A DNA stretch of 64,000 nt from Novosphingobium indicum (GTDB lineage: Bacteria > Pseudomonadota > Alphaproteobacteria > Sphingomonadales > Sphingomonadaceae): assembly GCF_014645195.1 (NCBI RefSeq), contig NZ_BMLK01000014.1, positions 83,681 through 147,680 on the forward strand, written 5' to 3'. Both the position numbers and the translations under genes were made by a program. Positions within the stretch are counted from its first letter, which is position 1, and the number at the start of each line of letters is the position of its first letter. Under the pieces are notes generated by a model. That model ran no database searches and was not told where the DNA came from. It saw nothing but the letters and a program-made list of their open reading frames with translations. Positions 51,363 through 60,795 of this stretch are shown piece by piece.

Positions 51363-52710
51363 CGGTCAGTTCCCGTAGCGGGCCGGTGCTGTCGCCGAAC
51401 GAGGTTGCGGGCACGTCGAGCAGATTGAGCCCCGCCAGCAGCAGGTTCGACATCGAAGTGCCGTGCTCCACCTTGATGTGGCGTCCGCCCTTCACCAGTC
51501 CGCCGGAGACGATGACGGGAAGGTCCATGTAGTCGTGGTCATTGGAATCGCCGAAGGCCGATCCGCGCAGGACCAGCGTGCGGTCGAACAGCGATCCCTC
51601 GCCGTCCTTCGTGTCCTTCATGCGCTGGAGCATGTAGGCGAAGAAGGTCATGTGATAGCGGTTGATAAGCGCCAGCTTGGCCATCTTGTCCGGGTTCTTG
51701 CCGTGGTGGCTGAGCATGTGGTGCGAATCCGGCACGCCGATCTCGGGATAGGTCCGGTTCGAAATCTCGCGTCCGACCATGAAGGTGCCGACGCGGGTAA
51801 TGTCCGCCTGCATCGCGAGAATCTGCAGATCGATCATCAGCTTCATGTGCTCGGCGAAGTCGTCGGGAATGCCGGCGGGTTGCTTCATCGCCTTGGCCTG
51901 CGGGCTGGGCGGGGAGGCCTCCGCGCGCTGGACGCGTTTCTCGATGGCGCGGGTGGCATCGAGATATTCGGCCAGCTTGTGGCGGTCCGCCATGCCCAGC
52001 TTGCCGGAAAGCCGGGCGGTATCCTCCATCACGTAGTCGAGGATCGAGGCCTGCTTGCGAAGCCGGGCAAGGCGGCTCTTCTCGTCGAGCACTTCGCCGT
52101 CGCCGAACAGCCGCTCGAATACCGCGCGCGGGTTGGCAGTGACGGGCAGCGGCACGGTGGGCGTCAGCCACGAGATACCGTTGGTATAGGCGCACGAGTA
52201 GTTGATGTCGCAGCTGCCCGCCATGCTCGCCTGATCCATGCTCAGTTCGAGCGAGGGGATCTGCGTGGCATCGCCCAGATGCGCGGCGAAAACCTGATCC
52301 ATCGAGATGCCGCAGCGGATGTCGGTGCCCTCGGTCTGCCGGGCATGGGCTCCGGTGAGGAAGGCGGGGCAGGAGCGGCCATGACCGGCAGGTGCGTCAC
52401 CCATGGCGGCGGCCTGCGGATGGCCGAGGCCTGTAATCACGGTGATCGCCTCGCGATGCGGCGCGAGCGGTTCGAGCGTCGCGGGAAGCGTGAAGTCCGC
52501 GCCGTCGCCGGTCGGCCGGTACTCGGGCATGGTCATGCCGTTGGGTGTGTAGAACACCTGCAACCGCTTGGGCCGCTGCGCCACGTCGGCGGCATGCGCG
52601 CTCGGCATCATCGCTTCAAGGTACGGCAGCGCCATGGCCGTGCCGACACCGCGCAGAATGGTGCGGCGGGATAGGGGCCGATTGGAGAAGGCTGGGCGGG
52701 TGATCCTCAA
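51355..52710 (-). CDS. DUF1552 domain protein with Tat signal
   Basis: 451 residues. The N-terminus NRPLSRRTILRGVGTAMALP is a twin-arginine signal, implying export of a folded, perhaps metal-bound protein. The body matches DUF1552, a family of unknown function related in style to DUF1501 and the alkaline phosphatase/sulfatase fold (GHGRSCPAFLTGAHA, GISMDQVFAAHLGD, VIVSGGLVKGGRHIKVEHGT). No CxPxR sulfatase motif is present. It is coupled by overlap to the DUF1592 gene, its usual partner. Confidence 0.85.
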   Translation of the reverse strand: MRITRPAFSNRPLSRRTILRGVGTAMALPYLEAMMPSAHAADVAQRPKRLQVFYTPNGMTMPEYRPTGDGADFTLPATLEPLAPHREAITVITGLGHPQAAAMGDAPAGHGRSCPAFLTGAHARQTEGTDIRCGISMDQVFAAHLGDATQIPSLELSMDQASMAGSCDINYSCAYTNGISWLTPTVPLPVTANPRAVFERLFGDGEVLDEKSRLARLRKQASILDYVMEDTARLSGKLGMADRHKLAEYLDATRAIEKRVQRAEASPPSPQAKAMKQPAGIPDDFAEHMKLMIDLQILAMQADITRVGTFMVGREISNRTYPEIGVPDSHHMLSHHGKNPDKMAKLALINRYHMTFFAYMLQRMKDTKDGEGSLFDRTLVLRGSAFGDSNDHDYMDLPVIVSGGLVKGGRHIKVEHGTSMSNLLLAGLNLLDVPATSFGDSTGPLRELTDA

Positions 52711-55352
52711 TTTACGGGCCTTCCTGCAGTTGCGGGCTCAACGCGCTTGACCGCATCTACCCTACTCGTCGTCCCCGCGAAGGCGGGGACCCCGCTTGTT
52801 TCTGTGGCGGTAGAAGAAGAGAAAGCGGGGCCCCCGCTTTCGCGGGGGTGACGGGTTTTGTTGGGAAGCGGAAACTTTGCGGGCGCGGCATAAGCGGCTT
52901 TGAAGGGTTCAGGCGTCTTGCGCTTGGTGAAGGCCGGACTGGTGACAATGCCCTTGATCACCGTGCGAACGCGGTAGTTGTCGGCAGCAGCATCGCCCGC
53001 GATCGCGCGGACCGAGGGCATGTCCTGCGGACCGATGCCGCGCGCGAGCGCGTATGTCATCAGCCGCTCGGTGAAGGCGCGGGCGAATTCGTCCTTGCGG
53101 TCCATCAGGATCGCCTGGAGGCCGGAGATGCCCGAGAACTTGGTGCCATCGGGCAGGACGGCCCCGGCATCGATCGGCTGGCCCGCATCCATAGTGCGCC
53201 AACCGCCCACGGCGTTGAAGTTCTCCAGCGCGAAGCCGAGCGGGTCCATCTTCACATGACAGGCCGCGCAGGTCGGATTGGCACGGTGCAGTTCGAGCTG
53301 CTCGCGTGCGTTCAGCACCCGACCATCCTGCTCGGTCTTGAGCGCCGGGACGTCGGCGGGCGGTGGCGGCGGCGGCGAGGCGAGAATGTTGTCGAGTATC
53401 CATTTGCCGCGCCGCACTACCGAGGTGTGGTTGTTATACGAGGTGACGGTGAGGATGCTCGCCTGGCCCAGCAGGCCGCCACGGTGCCAGGACGGATCGA
53501 GATCGACCTTGCGGAACGCGGTGCCGACCACGCCGGGAATGCCGTAGTGTTCGGCAAGCCGTTGGTTCAGGTAGGTATAGTCCGCTTCGAGAAAGTCCGT
53601 AAGCGGCCGGTTGGCGCGCAGCACATTGGCGAAGAATAGCCGGGTTTCGGTATCCATCGCCTGTTTCAGCCGGGTGTCGAAATCGGGAAAGACATCGATG
53701 TCCGGCCGCTGCTGGTCGAGATTGCGCAGGTAGAGCCACTGGCCCGCGAAATTGTCGGTCAGCGCTGCGGCCCTGGGATCGGCCAGCATCCGCGCGATTT
53801 CGGCATCGAGCACCGCGGGCTCGCTCAGCTTGTCCTTCTCTGCCAGCGCCAGCAGCCGCTCGTCGGGAATACTGCTCCACAGGAACAGCGAGAGCCGGGT
53901 GGCGAGTTCGAGATCGGTAATCGTATGGACGCTGCCGGGCAGGCTGCCGGCCGGATCGCTTTCGACCACGAACAGGAATTCGGGCGATACGAGGATTGCT
54001 TCCAGCGCTGCCTCGATACCGTGTTCGAAGTCCGAGACGGCGCGTTCCTGTGCATAGATGCCCATGATCGGGGCAATGTCGAACGCACCGACCGGACGGC
54101 GCCAGGCGCGGCGGGCGAGGGTGGAGACGATCTTGCGGGCGCAGGCCTCTTCCTGCGAGGTGCGTTTCGGCTGGCACAGGAATATCGTGCGGCGGCTCGG
54201 CGTATCGGGAATGCCGGTTGCTTCGTATGGACCCGCGACGTCGATCTGCAGCACGTCACGCGGGAAGTTCCGCTGCGAATAACGCTCGTGCATCCGGTAG
54301 GAGGGGACTTCGACCGTCTTCACCCGCTCGCCATCGATCCACACGTCAAGCGGCAGCATTGTCGGCTTGTCGAGCGGGAGCGGCACATAGTCGGTGGAAT
54401 TGCGCAGCGTCTGCACGCTCTCGTCGGGCCAGAGCTGGCGGCGGAACGAGAGGCCCACGAGGTGCGATCCGGCCTTCATCGGCACCCGCACGCTGTAGCG
54501 GTCTTCCGTCAGCCGGTCGGTTTCGTTGTTGGTATTTGAGTTGAGCCAGGCCGCGATTTCGTATTCGCCGTCGTAGCGGGCGAAATATTTGAACGCGCCG
54601 CCGCCGCGCGATCCCAGCGGCAGCTCCGCGCTGGCGCGCAGGTTGTAGGCCGGCACGCCCGAGTTCTTGATCGAGCCGTCCTTGGGCACCTGGTAGGTCG
54701 TCACGAACTCGCGGCGCGAGGTCAGTCCGGTCGCCAGTAGCCCGACTTTGCCCGCTACCGCGACGTAGCGCTCCATGAGCGTCGGCGAGACGGTGAGCAC
54801 ATCGGCGATGTTGTCGAAGCCGTAGCCAGAATTGTCCTGCGGCAGCTCGCGGCTGAAATCGACGTCGAGCGAGAGCAGGTCGCGGATCGCATTGGCGTAT
54901 TCGTAACGGTTGAAGCGGCGGATCGTCGCGTGGCCCGGATCGGGATTGGCGGCGGCATAGCTCGCGCGCGAGCTGTCCAGCCACTGCACGAAGGCGGCGC
55001 GCATGGCGGGATCGGGTTGCGGTTTGGAATGCGGCGGCATTTCTCCGGCCGCGACGCGGCGCAGGATCTTTTCCCATTCCTCGGCATGGGCACCGGTCCG
55101 CAGGTCTTCCGCCTTGAGATCGTAGACGGACAGGTTCGCGACCATGTCGAAGTCGTTGTGGCAGCGCGAGCAGTACTTATCGAGCATCGGCTCGATCATT
55201 TCGGCCTGCGCCAGTGCCGTGGCGGAATGCGCAGGTGCCGGACGAGCCGGGTCCGCACCGCTGTCCTGCGAAGCATAGACCGTGGCAGCCGTGATCAGCG
55301 CGCTGGCTGCCAGCACGCCACTGCCGATGGGAAGACGCCGTTTCAGGCTCAT
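52707..55352 (-). CDS. Diheme DUF1587/DUF1592/DUF1588/DUF1585 exported protein
   Basis: About 881 residues from the ATG at 55352, which begins a signal peptide (PIGSGVLAASALITAATVYA). Order of parts: N-terminal haem motif CSRCH, DUF1587-like segment (ELPQDNSGYGFDNIADVL), DUF1595/1592-like (ALEAILVSPEFLFV; RLSLFLWSSIPDERLL), DUF1588-like (HRGGLLGQASILTVTSYNNHT) with a second haem motif CAACH, and DUF1585-like end. Such proteins are common in planctomycetes; function unknown. The last ~50 residues (RHPRESGGP... GVPAFAGTT) are the translation of a palindromic repeat (52767-52853), so the C-terminus is an insertion-derived extension. It overlaps the DUF1552 start by 4 bp. Confidence 0.88.
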   Translation of the reverse strand: MSLKRRLPIGSGVLAASALITAATVYASQDSGADPARPAPAHSATALAQAEMIEPMLDKYCSRCHNDFDMVANLSVYDLKAEDLRTGAHAEEWEKILRRVAAGEMPPHSKPQPDPAMRAAFVQWLDSSRASYAAANPDPGHATIRRFNRYEYANAIRDLLSLDVDFSRELPQDNSGYGFDNIADVLTVSPTLMERYVAVAGKVGLLATGLTSRREFVTTYQVPKDGSIKNSGVPAYNLRASAELPLGSRGGGAFKYFARYDGEYEIAAWLNSNTNNETDRLTEDRYSVRVPMKAGSHLVGLSFRRQLWPDESVQTLRNSTDYVPLPLDKPTMLPLDVWIDGERVKTVEVPSYRMHERYSQRNFPRDVLQIDVAGPYEATGIPDTPSRRTIFLCQPKRTSQEEACARKIVSTLARRAWRRPVGAFDIAPIMGIYAQERAVSDFEHGIEAALEAILVSPEFLFVVESDPAGSLPGSVHTITDLELATRLSLFLWSSIPDERLLALAEKDKLSEPAVLDAEIARMLADPRAAALTDNFAGQWLYLRNLDQQRPDIDVFPDFDTRLKQAMDTETRLFFANVLRANRPLTDFLEADYTYLNQRLAEHYGIPGVVGTAFRKVDLDPSWHRGGLLGQASILTVTSYNNHTSVVRRGKWILDNILASPPPPPPADVPALKTEQDGRVLNAREQLELHRANPTCAACHVKMDPLGFALENFNAVGGWRTMDAGQPIDAGAVLPDGTKFSGISGLQAILMDRKDEFARAFTERLMTYALARGIGPQDMPSVRAIAGDAAADNYRVRTVIKGIVTSPAFTKRKTPEPFKAAYAAPAKFPLPNKTRHPRESGGPAFSSSTATETSGVPAFAGTTSRVDAVKRVEPATAGRPVN
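52767..52853. repeat. Palindromic repeat inside the 3' end of the DUF1592-type gene
   Basis: Same family as 16758-16856: CGTCGTCCCCGCGAAGGCGG at one end and CCCCGCTTTCGCGGGGGTGACG-type sequence at the other. It is read in frame as part of the upstream gene's C-terminus. Confidence 0.8.
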
Positions 55353-55491
55353 GGAATAGTTCGACCCCGTTCGCCGGTTCGCCACCACTTCGCGGGCGAA
55401 CTGCCATGCCCTTGCAAGGCGCAAGGGACTGTCGGGCCTTTTGACTATCGGTTGGGTGGTGTTGCGTCCATTGCCAATATCCGCGTTACGT

Positions 55492-55508
55492 GTGCGGATA
55501 ATTCGCAC
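55492..55508. promoter_or_regulatory. Small dyad upstream of the DUF1592 operon
   Basis: GTGCG (55492-55496) and CGCAC (55504-55508) flank GATAATT in the 242-bp gap between accA's stop and the DUF1592 gene start, about 140 bp before the latter. A possible operator; the rest of the gap holds a weak TCTCTGA/TCAGAGA inverted repeat at the accA end. Confidence 0.25.
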
Positions 55509-55594
55509 GCCCTTCGGAATTGCGACGGGTTCGGCGCGGCGCAGCGCCTACGTCGGTTCTCTGAAGCCGCTGAAAGCGAGCCGAAGGCGTAGTC

Positions 55595-56542
55595 TCAGAG
55601 AGCCCCGATGGCGAGGAAGCGCTCTTCGCGCTGGCGCACGATCTCGGCGGTATCCTTGCCGTCGAGCGCGGCCAGTTCGCGGCCCAGCGCATCTGCGAGG
55701 GCACGGGCGGTTCCGGCGGGATCGCGATGGGCGCCGCCGACGGGTTCGGGCACGATCCCGTCGATCACCGCAAGGTCGAGAAGGTCCTGCGCGGTCACTT
55801 TCATGGCCGTGGCAGCGTCGGCGGCCTTGTCCGGCGTGCGCCACAGGATCGAGGAGGCGCCCTCTGGTGAGATCACCGAATAGACCGAATGCTCAAGCAT
55901 AAGAACGCGGTTGGCGCTGGCGATGGCAACGGCGCCGCCCGAGCCGCCTTCGCCCACGATTGCGGCGACCATCGGCACCTGAAGGCCAAGGCAGGCCTCG
56001 GTCGAGCGGGCAATGGCTTCGGCCTGTCCGCGTTCCTCGGCCTCGACACCGGGGAAGGCACCGGCGGTATCCACCAGCGTCACCACCGGCAGACCGAACT
56101 TGCTCGCCATTTCCATCAGGCGGATCGCCTTGCGGTAGCCTTCGGGCTTGGCCATGCCGAAATTGTGCTTGATGCGGCTGGCGGTGTCCTGGCCTTTTTC
56201 ATGGCCGATCACCATGATCTTGCGCCCGTCCAGCTTGGCGAGACCACCGATGATCGCGGCATCCTCGCCATAAAGGCGGTCGCCGCCGAGCGGCACGAAA
56301 TCGTTGAAGGCCAGCCGGATGTAGTCGACGAAATGCGGGCGCTGCGGATGGCGGGCGACCTGCGTCTTCTGCCAGGGCGAAAGCTTGGCATAGGTACCGG
56401 TCAGCATCGCCGCGCTCTTCTTTTCGAGCTTGGCGATCTCCGCCCCGATGTCGAGGTCGCTGCCGTCGGCCGTGGCGCGCAGTTCTGCAATGCGCGCTTC
56501 CAGTTCGGCAATCGGCTTTTCGAAGTCCAGGAACGAAGTCAT
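55595..56542 (-). CDS. accA: Acetyl-CoA carboxylase carboxyltransferase subunit alpha
   Basis: Transfers carboxyl from biotin to acetyl-CoA together with AccD, giving malonyl-CoA. 315 residues: N-terminal helix (FLDFEKPIAELEARIAELRA), then HPQRPHFVDYIRLAFNDFVPLGGDR, PEGYRKAIRLMEMASKFGLPVVTLVDTAGAFPG and EGGSGGAVAIA in the crotonase-like fold. It is the last gene of an accD-accB-accC-accA run, 139 bp after accC. Confidence 0.95.
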   Translation of the reverse strand: MTSFLDFEKPIAELEARIAELRATADGSDLDIGAEIAKLEKKSAAMLTGTYAKLSPWQKTQVARHPQRPHFVDYIRLAFNDFVPLGGDRLYGEDAAIIGGLAKLDGRKIMVIGHEKGQDTASRIKHNFGMAKPEGYRKAIRLMEMASKFGLPVVTLVDTAGAFPGVEAEERGQAEAIARSTEACLGLQVPMVAAIVGEGGSGGAVAIASANRVLMLEHSVYSVISPEGASSILWRTPDKAADAATAMKVTAQDLLDLAVIDGIVPEPVGGAHRDPAGTARALADALGRELAALDGKDTAEIVRQREERFLAIGAL

Positions 56543-56591
56543 GCGTATCTAGTCCGTCGTGTCTTGGCCGAGCTATCGGGCCAGATCCAAC

Positions 56592-56663
56592 CTCCGTTCG
56601 GTTCGAGCGAAGTCGAGAACCGCTGGCGCCCAGGTGTCTCTACTTTGCTCGACACGAACGGAG
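56592..56663. repeat. 72-bp palindromic repeat between accC and accA
   Basis: CTCCGTTCG (56592-56600) at one end and CGAACGGAG (56655-56663) at the other, with TTCGAGCGAAGTCGAG and GCTCGACAC inside. A related 19-bp piece is at 12397-12415. Confidence 0.6.
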
Positions 56664-56681
56664 AGGTTAGTGTCATTCCGA

Positions 56682-58031
56682 TCAGCCCGCGCGTTTGGCG
56701 AGCCACTCCTCGAGCCACTTGATGGTGTAATCGCCGCTGTTGAATTCGGGATCTTCCAGCAGGGCCTGATGCAGCGGGATCGAGGTCTTCACGCCTTCGA
56801 TCACCATTTCCTCCAGCGCGCGCTTGAGGCGCAGGATCGCGCCTTCGCGGGTGCGGCCGGAGACGATCAGCTTGCCGATCATGGAATCGTAGTAGGGCGG
56901 GATGCGGTATCCGGCGTAGAGCCCGCTATCGACGCGCACGTTCATGCCGCCCGCCGCGTGGTAGCTGCTCACGAGACCGGGTGAGGGGGCGAAGGTCCAC
57001 GGGTCTTCCGCATTGATGCGGCATTCGATCGCGTGGCCCTTGAACTCGAGTTCGTCCTGCGTGAACGAGAGCGGCTTGCCTGCGGCAATGCGGATCTGTT
57101 CGCGCACCAGATCGACGCCGGTGATCGCTTCGGTGACGGGATGTTCCACCTGTAGGCGGGTGTTCATCTCGATGAAGTAGAACTCGCCGTTTTCCCAGAG
57201 GAACTCGATCGTGCCCGCGCCGCGATAGGCCATGTCGGCCATCGCCTTGGCGACGATGCCGCCCATGCGCTCGCGTTCTTCCGGCGTGATGACAGGCGAG
57301 GGGGCTTCTTCCAGCACCTTCTGGTGGCGGCGCTGCAGCGAGCAGTCGCGCTCGCCCAAATGCACGGCATGGCCCTTGCCGTCGCCGAAGACCTGGAATT
57401 CGATGTGCCGCGGATTGCCGAGGTACTTTTCCATGTAGACGGTGGCATCGCCGAAAGCCGCTTTCGCTTCCGAGCGGGCCTGGCCCATCTGGCTTTCGAG
57501 TTCCTCGGCCGAGTTCACGACCTTCATGCCGCGACCGCCGCCGCCGGAGGCAGCCTTGATGATCACCGGATAGCCGATCTTTTCAGCCAGCGCGCGCGCT
57601 TCGGCGAAGTCCTCGATTGCGCCGTCCGAACCGGGCACCAGCGGCAGGCCCAGCGCTCCGGCGGTGCGCTTGGCTTCCACCTTGTCGCCCATGGTGCGGA
57701 TGTGCTCGGGCTTGGGGCCGACCCAGGCGATGTCGTGGCTCTCGACGATCTCGGCGAAGCGCGCGTTCTCGGAGAGGAAGCCATAGCCGGGATGGATCGC
57801 GTCGGCGTCGGTGATCTCGGCCGCCGAGATGATCGCTGCGACATTGAGATAGCTGTCCGAGGCCGAGGCGGGGCCTATGCACACGGCATGGTCAGCCAGC
57901 CGTACATGCATGGCATCGGCATCGGCGGTGGAATGCACCGCGACCGTTTCGATGCCCATCTCGTGCGCGGCGCGGTGGATGCGCAGGGCGATTTCGCCGC
58001 GGTTGGCAATCAGGAGGCGTTTGATGGCCAT
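56682..58031 (-). CDS. accC: Acetyl-CoA carboxylase biotin carboxylase subunit
   Basis: ATP-grasp enzyme of 449 residues that carboxylates biotin on AccB. Motifs: [21 protein letters not shown], the ATP loop [31 protein letters not shown] and [20 protein letters not shown]. It follows accB by 14 bp. Length and motifs are those of stand-alone AccC, not a propionyl-CoA carboxylase fusion. Confidence 0.96.
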   Translation of the reverse strand: MAIKRLLIANRGEIALRIHRAAHEMGIETVAVHSTADADAMHVRLADHAVCIGPASASDSYLNVAAIISAAEITDADAIHPGYGFLSENARFAEIVESHDIAWVGPKPEHIRTMGDKVEAKRTAGALGLPLVPGSDGAIEDFAEARALAEKIGYPVIIKAASGGGGRGMKVVNSAEELESQMGQARSEAKAAFGDATVYMEKYLGNPRHIEFQVFGDGKGHAVHLGERDCSLQRRHQKVLEEAPSPVITPEERERMGGIVAKAMADMAYRGAGTIEFLWENGEFYFIEMNTRLQVEHPVTEAITGVDLVREQIRIAAGKPLSFTQDELEFKGHAIECRINAEDPWTFAPSPGLVSSYHAAGGMNVRVDSGLYAGYRIPPYYDSMIGKLIVSGRTREGAILRLKRALEEMVIEGVKTSIPLHQALLEDPEFNSGDYTIKWLEEWLAKRAG

Positions 58032-58045
58032 GAAGCGCTCCGCCC

Positions 58046-58510
58046 TCAGCCGATCACCACGAGCGGCTGGTCGAATTCGACCGGCTGCTGGTTGTCGACG
58101 AGAATGGCGGTAACCGTGCCGGACTTGGGCGCGGTGATCTGGTTCATCACCTTCATGGCTTCGATGATCAACAGCACGTCGCCTTCCTTCACTGCCTTGC
58201 CGACCGAGATGAAATCGGCGGCGCCGGGTTCGGGGGCAAGATAGACGGTGCCGACCATCGGCGACTTCACGGCATCGACCGGAGCGGCGGCAGTTGCGGC
58301 TTCGGTTGCCGGAGCGGCGGCGACCGGTGCCGCTGCCGGGGCAGCCATCGGCATGGCGGGCGCGCCGACGGCATATTGCGCCGCCATCTGCTGCACCATC
58401 TGGCGGCTGACGCGGATCTTGCGGTCGCCGTCCTCCACCTCGATTTCCGAGAGGCCGGTTTCGGCAAGCAGTTCGGCCAGCTCGCGAACCAGAGCGCTAT
58501 CGATATTCAC
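58046..58510 (-). CDS. accB: Biotin carboxyl carrier protein
   Basis: 154 residues: N-terminal segment, an Ala/Pro-rich linker (about 50-80), and the biotinyl domain with EAMKVMNQI, in which Lys120 is biotinylated. It overlaps accD by 4 bp and precedes accC, so subunits are made from one message. Confidence 0.95.
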   Translation of the reverse strand: MNIDSALVRELAELLAETGLSEIEVEDGDRKIRVSRQMVQQMAAQYAVGAPAMPMAAPAAAPVAAAPATEAATAAAPVDAVKSPMVGTVYLAPEPGAADFISVGKAVKEGDVLLIIEAMKVMNQITAPKSGTVTAILVDNQQPVEFDQPLVVIG

Positions 58511-59355
58511 GCAACTTCCTTTCGGTTGAGATAGCCCAGCAGCGTTGCCAGCGTCGTTTTCAGGTCCTTGCGGTGGACCACCATGTCGACCATCCCGTGG
58601 TCGTACAGGTATTCGGCGCGCTGGAAGCCGTCGGGGAGCTTTTCACGGATGGTATCCTGGATCACGCGCTGGCCGGCAAAGCCGATGAGCGCGCCCGGTT
58701 CGGCGATCTGCACGTCGCCGAGCATGGCATAGCTCGCGGTGACGCCGCCGGTGGTGGGATCGGTCAGGATGACGATGTAGGGCAGGCCGGCGGCGGCAAG
58801 GCGCCGCGTGGCCACGGTGGTCTTGGGCATCTGCATCAGCGAGAGGATGCCCTCCTGCATGCGGGCGCCGCCCGCCGCGGTGCAGATCACATAGCCGCAC
58901 TTCTCGGCAATGGCGCGTTCGACGCCGGCCACGAAAGCCTCGCCTACGGCCATGCCCATCGAGCCGCCCATGAACTTGAAGTCCTGCACGCCAAGCACGG
59001 CCTTCATGCCCTCGATAGTGCCGAGGGCGTTGGTCAACGCGTCGGGATAAGGATTGCTAGCGCGGGCGGCGCGAAGGCGGTCGGAATATTTCTTGGTATC
59101 GCGAAAGCCCAACGGGTTTTCCGGGACTTTCGGCGTGGAAAGCACGGTGTAGCCTGCATCCAGCAACAGGTCGAAGCGCGCCTCGGCGCCGATGCGGCCG
59201 TGGTGTTGGCAATGCGGGCAGACGGAGAGGTTGGCTTCGAAGTCCTTCGCGAACAGCATCTGGCTGCAGCTCGGGCATTTCATCCAGAGATTGTCGGGCG
59301 TGTCACGCTTCGCCAGACTGGAAAGCGAATTGCGGACCTTGCTGAGCCAACTCAT
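58507..59355 (-). CDS. accD: Acetyl-CoA carboxylase carboxyltransferase subunit beta
   Basis: 282 residues with the N-terminal four-cysteine zinc finger ([23 protein letters not shown]) and the carboxyltransferase core ([45 protein letters not shown]). The ATG at 59355 gives the standard [10 protein letters not shown] start; the ATG at 59394 would add an atypical leader. It heads the acc cluster, with a 492-bp gap upstream. Confidence 0.95.
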   Translation of the reverse strand: MSWLSKVRNSLSSLAKRDTPDNLWMKCPSCSQMLFAKDFEANLSVCPHCQHHGRIGAEARFDLLLDAGYTVLSTPKVPENPLGFRDTKKYSDRLRAARASNPYPDALTNALGTIEGMKAVLGVQDFKFMGGSMGMAVGEAFVAGVERAIAEKCGYVICTAAGGARMQEGILSLMQMPKTTVATRRLAAAGLPYIVILTDPTTGGVTASYAMLGDVQIAEPGALIGFAGQRVIQDTIREKLPDGFQRAEYLYDHGMVDMVVHRKDLKTTLATLLGYLNRKEVA

Positions 59356-59847
59356 GTGATGCGTACCTATCTCGTTGAACGGACCGGTCTGCATGACGGG
59401 CCGTGAGACCGTCCCGAAAAGCGCGGTCCCGAACTATTCCGGATGGCGACCTGCATGCCCCTTTGTTCTGGTGCGCACGGCCGGAATGAGGGGCGCGTTT
59501 AGGGGAAACGGGTTCGCTGCCGCAAGCCAAATTGGCTTCATCTGTGGGCAACTGAGGCGCGAGCCCATCGCTGGGGCGTAGCGCTGTAGCGATGAGGCTT
59601 GTCAAAATGTATGTGGATTTGGGGTCCATATGGAACAAAATGCGCCGATTGTTGAGGTTTCGGATACAAACGGAAAAATCCGGGCTTGCCTCGCATCGTT
59701 GTAAAAAATCTCTCACCGGCCCTCCGGCAAGGGGCCTGCCGACCGCCCGCATGACCTTTTGCGTTTCGCGCGTTATGGAACCGGGCGCACCGCCGCAAAA
59801 GCGGACCGGGGTCGAGCAGGAGCAGCGCGCTGGAACAGCCGGAAATC
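59356..59847. other. Gap between accD and fdhD
   Basis: A 492-bp divergent region with no convincing gene. It holds a perfect palindrome AAGCCAAATTGGCTT (59524-59538) and a 7-bp stem CATCGCT/AGCGATG (59566-59594), both possible operator or leader elements for accD or fdhD. The part around 59600-59700 is distinctly less GC-rich, as expected for promoters. Confidence 0.5.
59524..59538. promoter_or_regulatory. Perfect palindrome upstream of accD
   Basis: AAGCCAA-A-TTGGCTT, arms of 7 bp, 169 bp upstream of the accD start. A candidate operator for a fatty-acid or acc regulator; no regulator gene is adjacent. Confidence 0.35.
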
Positions 59848-60636
59848 ATGGACGGAACATTTGAAATAGAGGTGCGTCGCAGTGCCTATGGCGCGCCGTC
59901 CGATGCTGACGAAACGCTTTCCATTCCCATCGAGGCGCCGGTCGCGATCGAGACCAACGGCATCGCCTATGCCGTGATGATGGCCACGCCGATCGATCTG
60001 GAAGACTTCGTTACCGGCTTCCTGATGGCCGAGGGTTTGGCCGCGGCAGACGAGGTTGGCGAGGTGGTGCTGCATGAAGTCGAGAGCGGAGAATGGGGCA
60101 GCGGCCATGTCGCCCGCGTCAATCTGCCTGCCGACCGGCTCGGTCCCATTCTCGAACGCGCACGGCGCCGGGTGGGCGACAGTTCGTGCGGCATCTGCGG
60201 GATCGAGGGTGTGGAGGCCGCGCTTCGGCCGCTCCCGCCCTTGCAGCGCCGCAGCGAGGCCAGCCCCGAAGCCATCGGCCGCGCACTCGGGGCCTTGCGC
60301 GACCGTCAGCCGCTCGGCCGCCAGACCCGGGCCACCCACGCCGCTGCCTTCTGCAGCGAAGACGGCGCGGTGCTGGCCGTGCGCGAGGACGTCGGCCGGC
60401 ACAACGCGCTCGACAAGCTGGTCGGCCATCTGGCGCGCGAGGGAGGCGATCCCGCCGCCGGGTTCATCATCATGACTTCGCGCTGCTCCTACGAACTGGT
60501 CGAAAAGACGGTGCGCGCGGGCTGTCCTCTGCTGGTCACGATCTCCGCGCCCACCGATCTCGCCGTACGGCGGGCCAAGGCGGTCGGGCTCTCGCTCGCG
60601 GTCGTGGCGCGTGACGATTCCATGCTTTTGGTGTGA
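59848..60636 (+). CDS. fdhD: Formate dehydrogenase accessory sulfurtransferase FdhD
   Basis: Transfers sulfur from a cysteine desulfurase to the Mo/W-bis-MGD cofactor of formate dehydrogenases. The 262-residue protein has the catalytic CxxC as Cys114 and Cys117 in SSCGICGIEGV, plus THAAAFCSEDGAVLAVREDVGRHNALDKL and TSRCSYELVEK. No formate dehydrogenase is in the window, so it acts on an enzyme encoded elsewhere; XDH here uses XdhC instead. Confidence 0.94.
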   Translation: MDGTFEIEVRRSAYGAPSDADETLSIPIEAPVAIETNGIAYAVMMATPIDLEDFVTGFLMAEGLAAADEVGEVVLHEVESGEWGSGHVARVNLPADRLGPILERARRRVGDSSCGICGIEGVEAALRPLPPLQRRSEASPEAIGRALGALRDRQPLGRQTRATHAAAFCSEDGAVLAVREDVGRHNALDKLVGHLAREGGDPAAGFIIMTSRCSYELVEKTVRAGCPLLVTISAPTDLAVRRAKAVGLSLAVVARDDSMLLV

Positions 60637-60795
60637 TCCTATCCCAGGAAGGGGCGTTTTCTGCCCGATTGTCGATCCCCGTCGGGCCTTCGTCGAGCAG
60701 TCGCCGGGCATGGCCCCGGTTTTGCTTGTAGTCCTTGGCGGTCAACCTTAGATTTCTTCCCGTTCCGGGGTTTTGAAAGACAAGGATTTCCCAGC

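Noticed and set aside
51355..52710. DUF1552 protein as the missing sulfatase client of the FGE
   Set aside because: The SCPAFLTG segment looks similar but has no CxPxR sequence, so formylglycine modification is not supported.
59592..59864. 90-residue open frame between accD and fdhD
   Set aside because: No ribosome site, no recognised motif, overlaps the fdhD start; probably promoter DNA.
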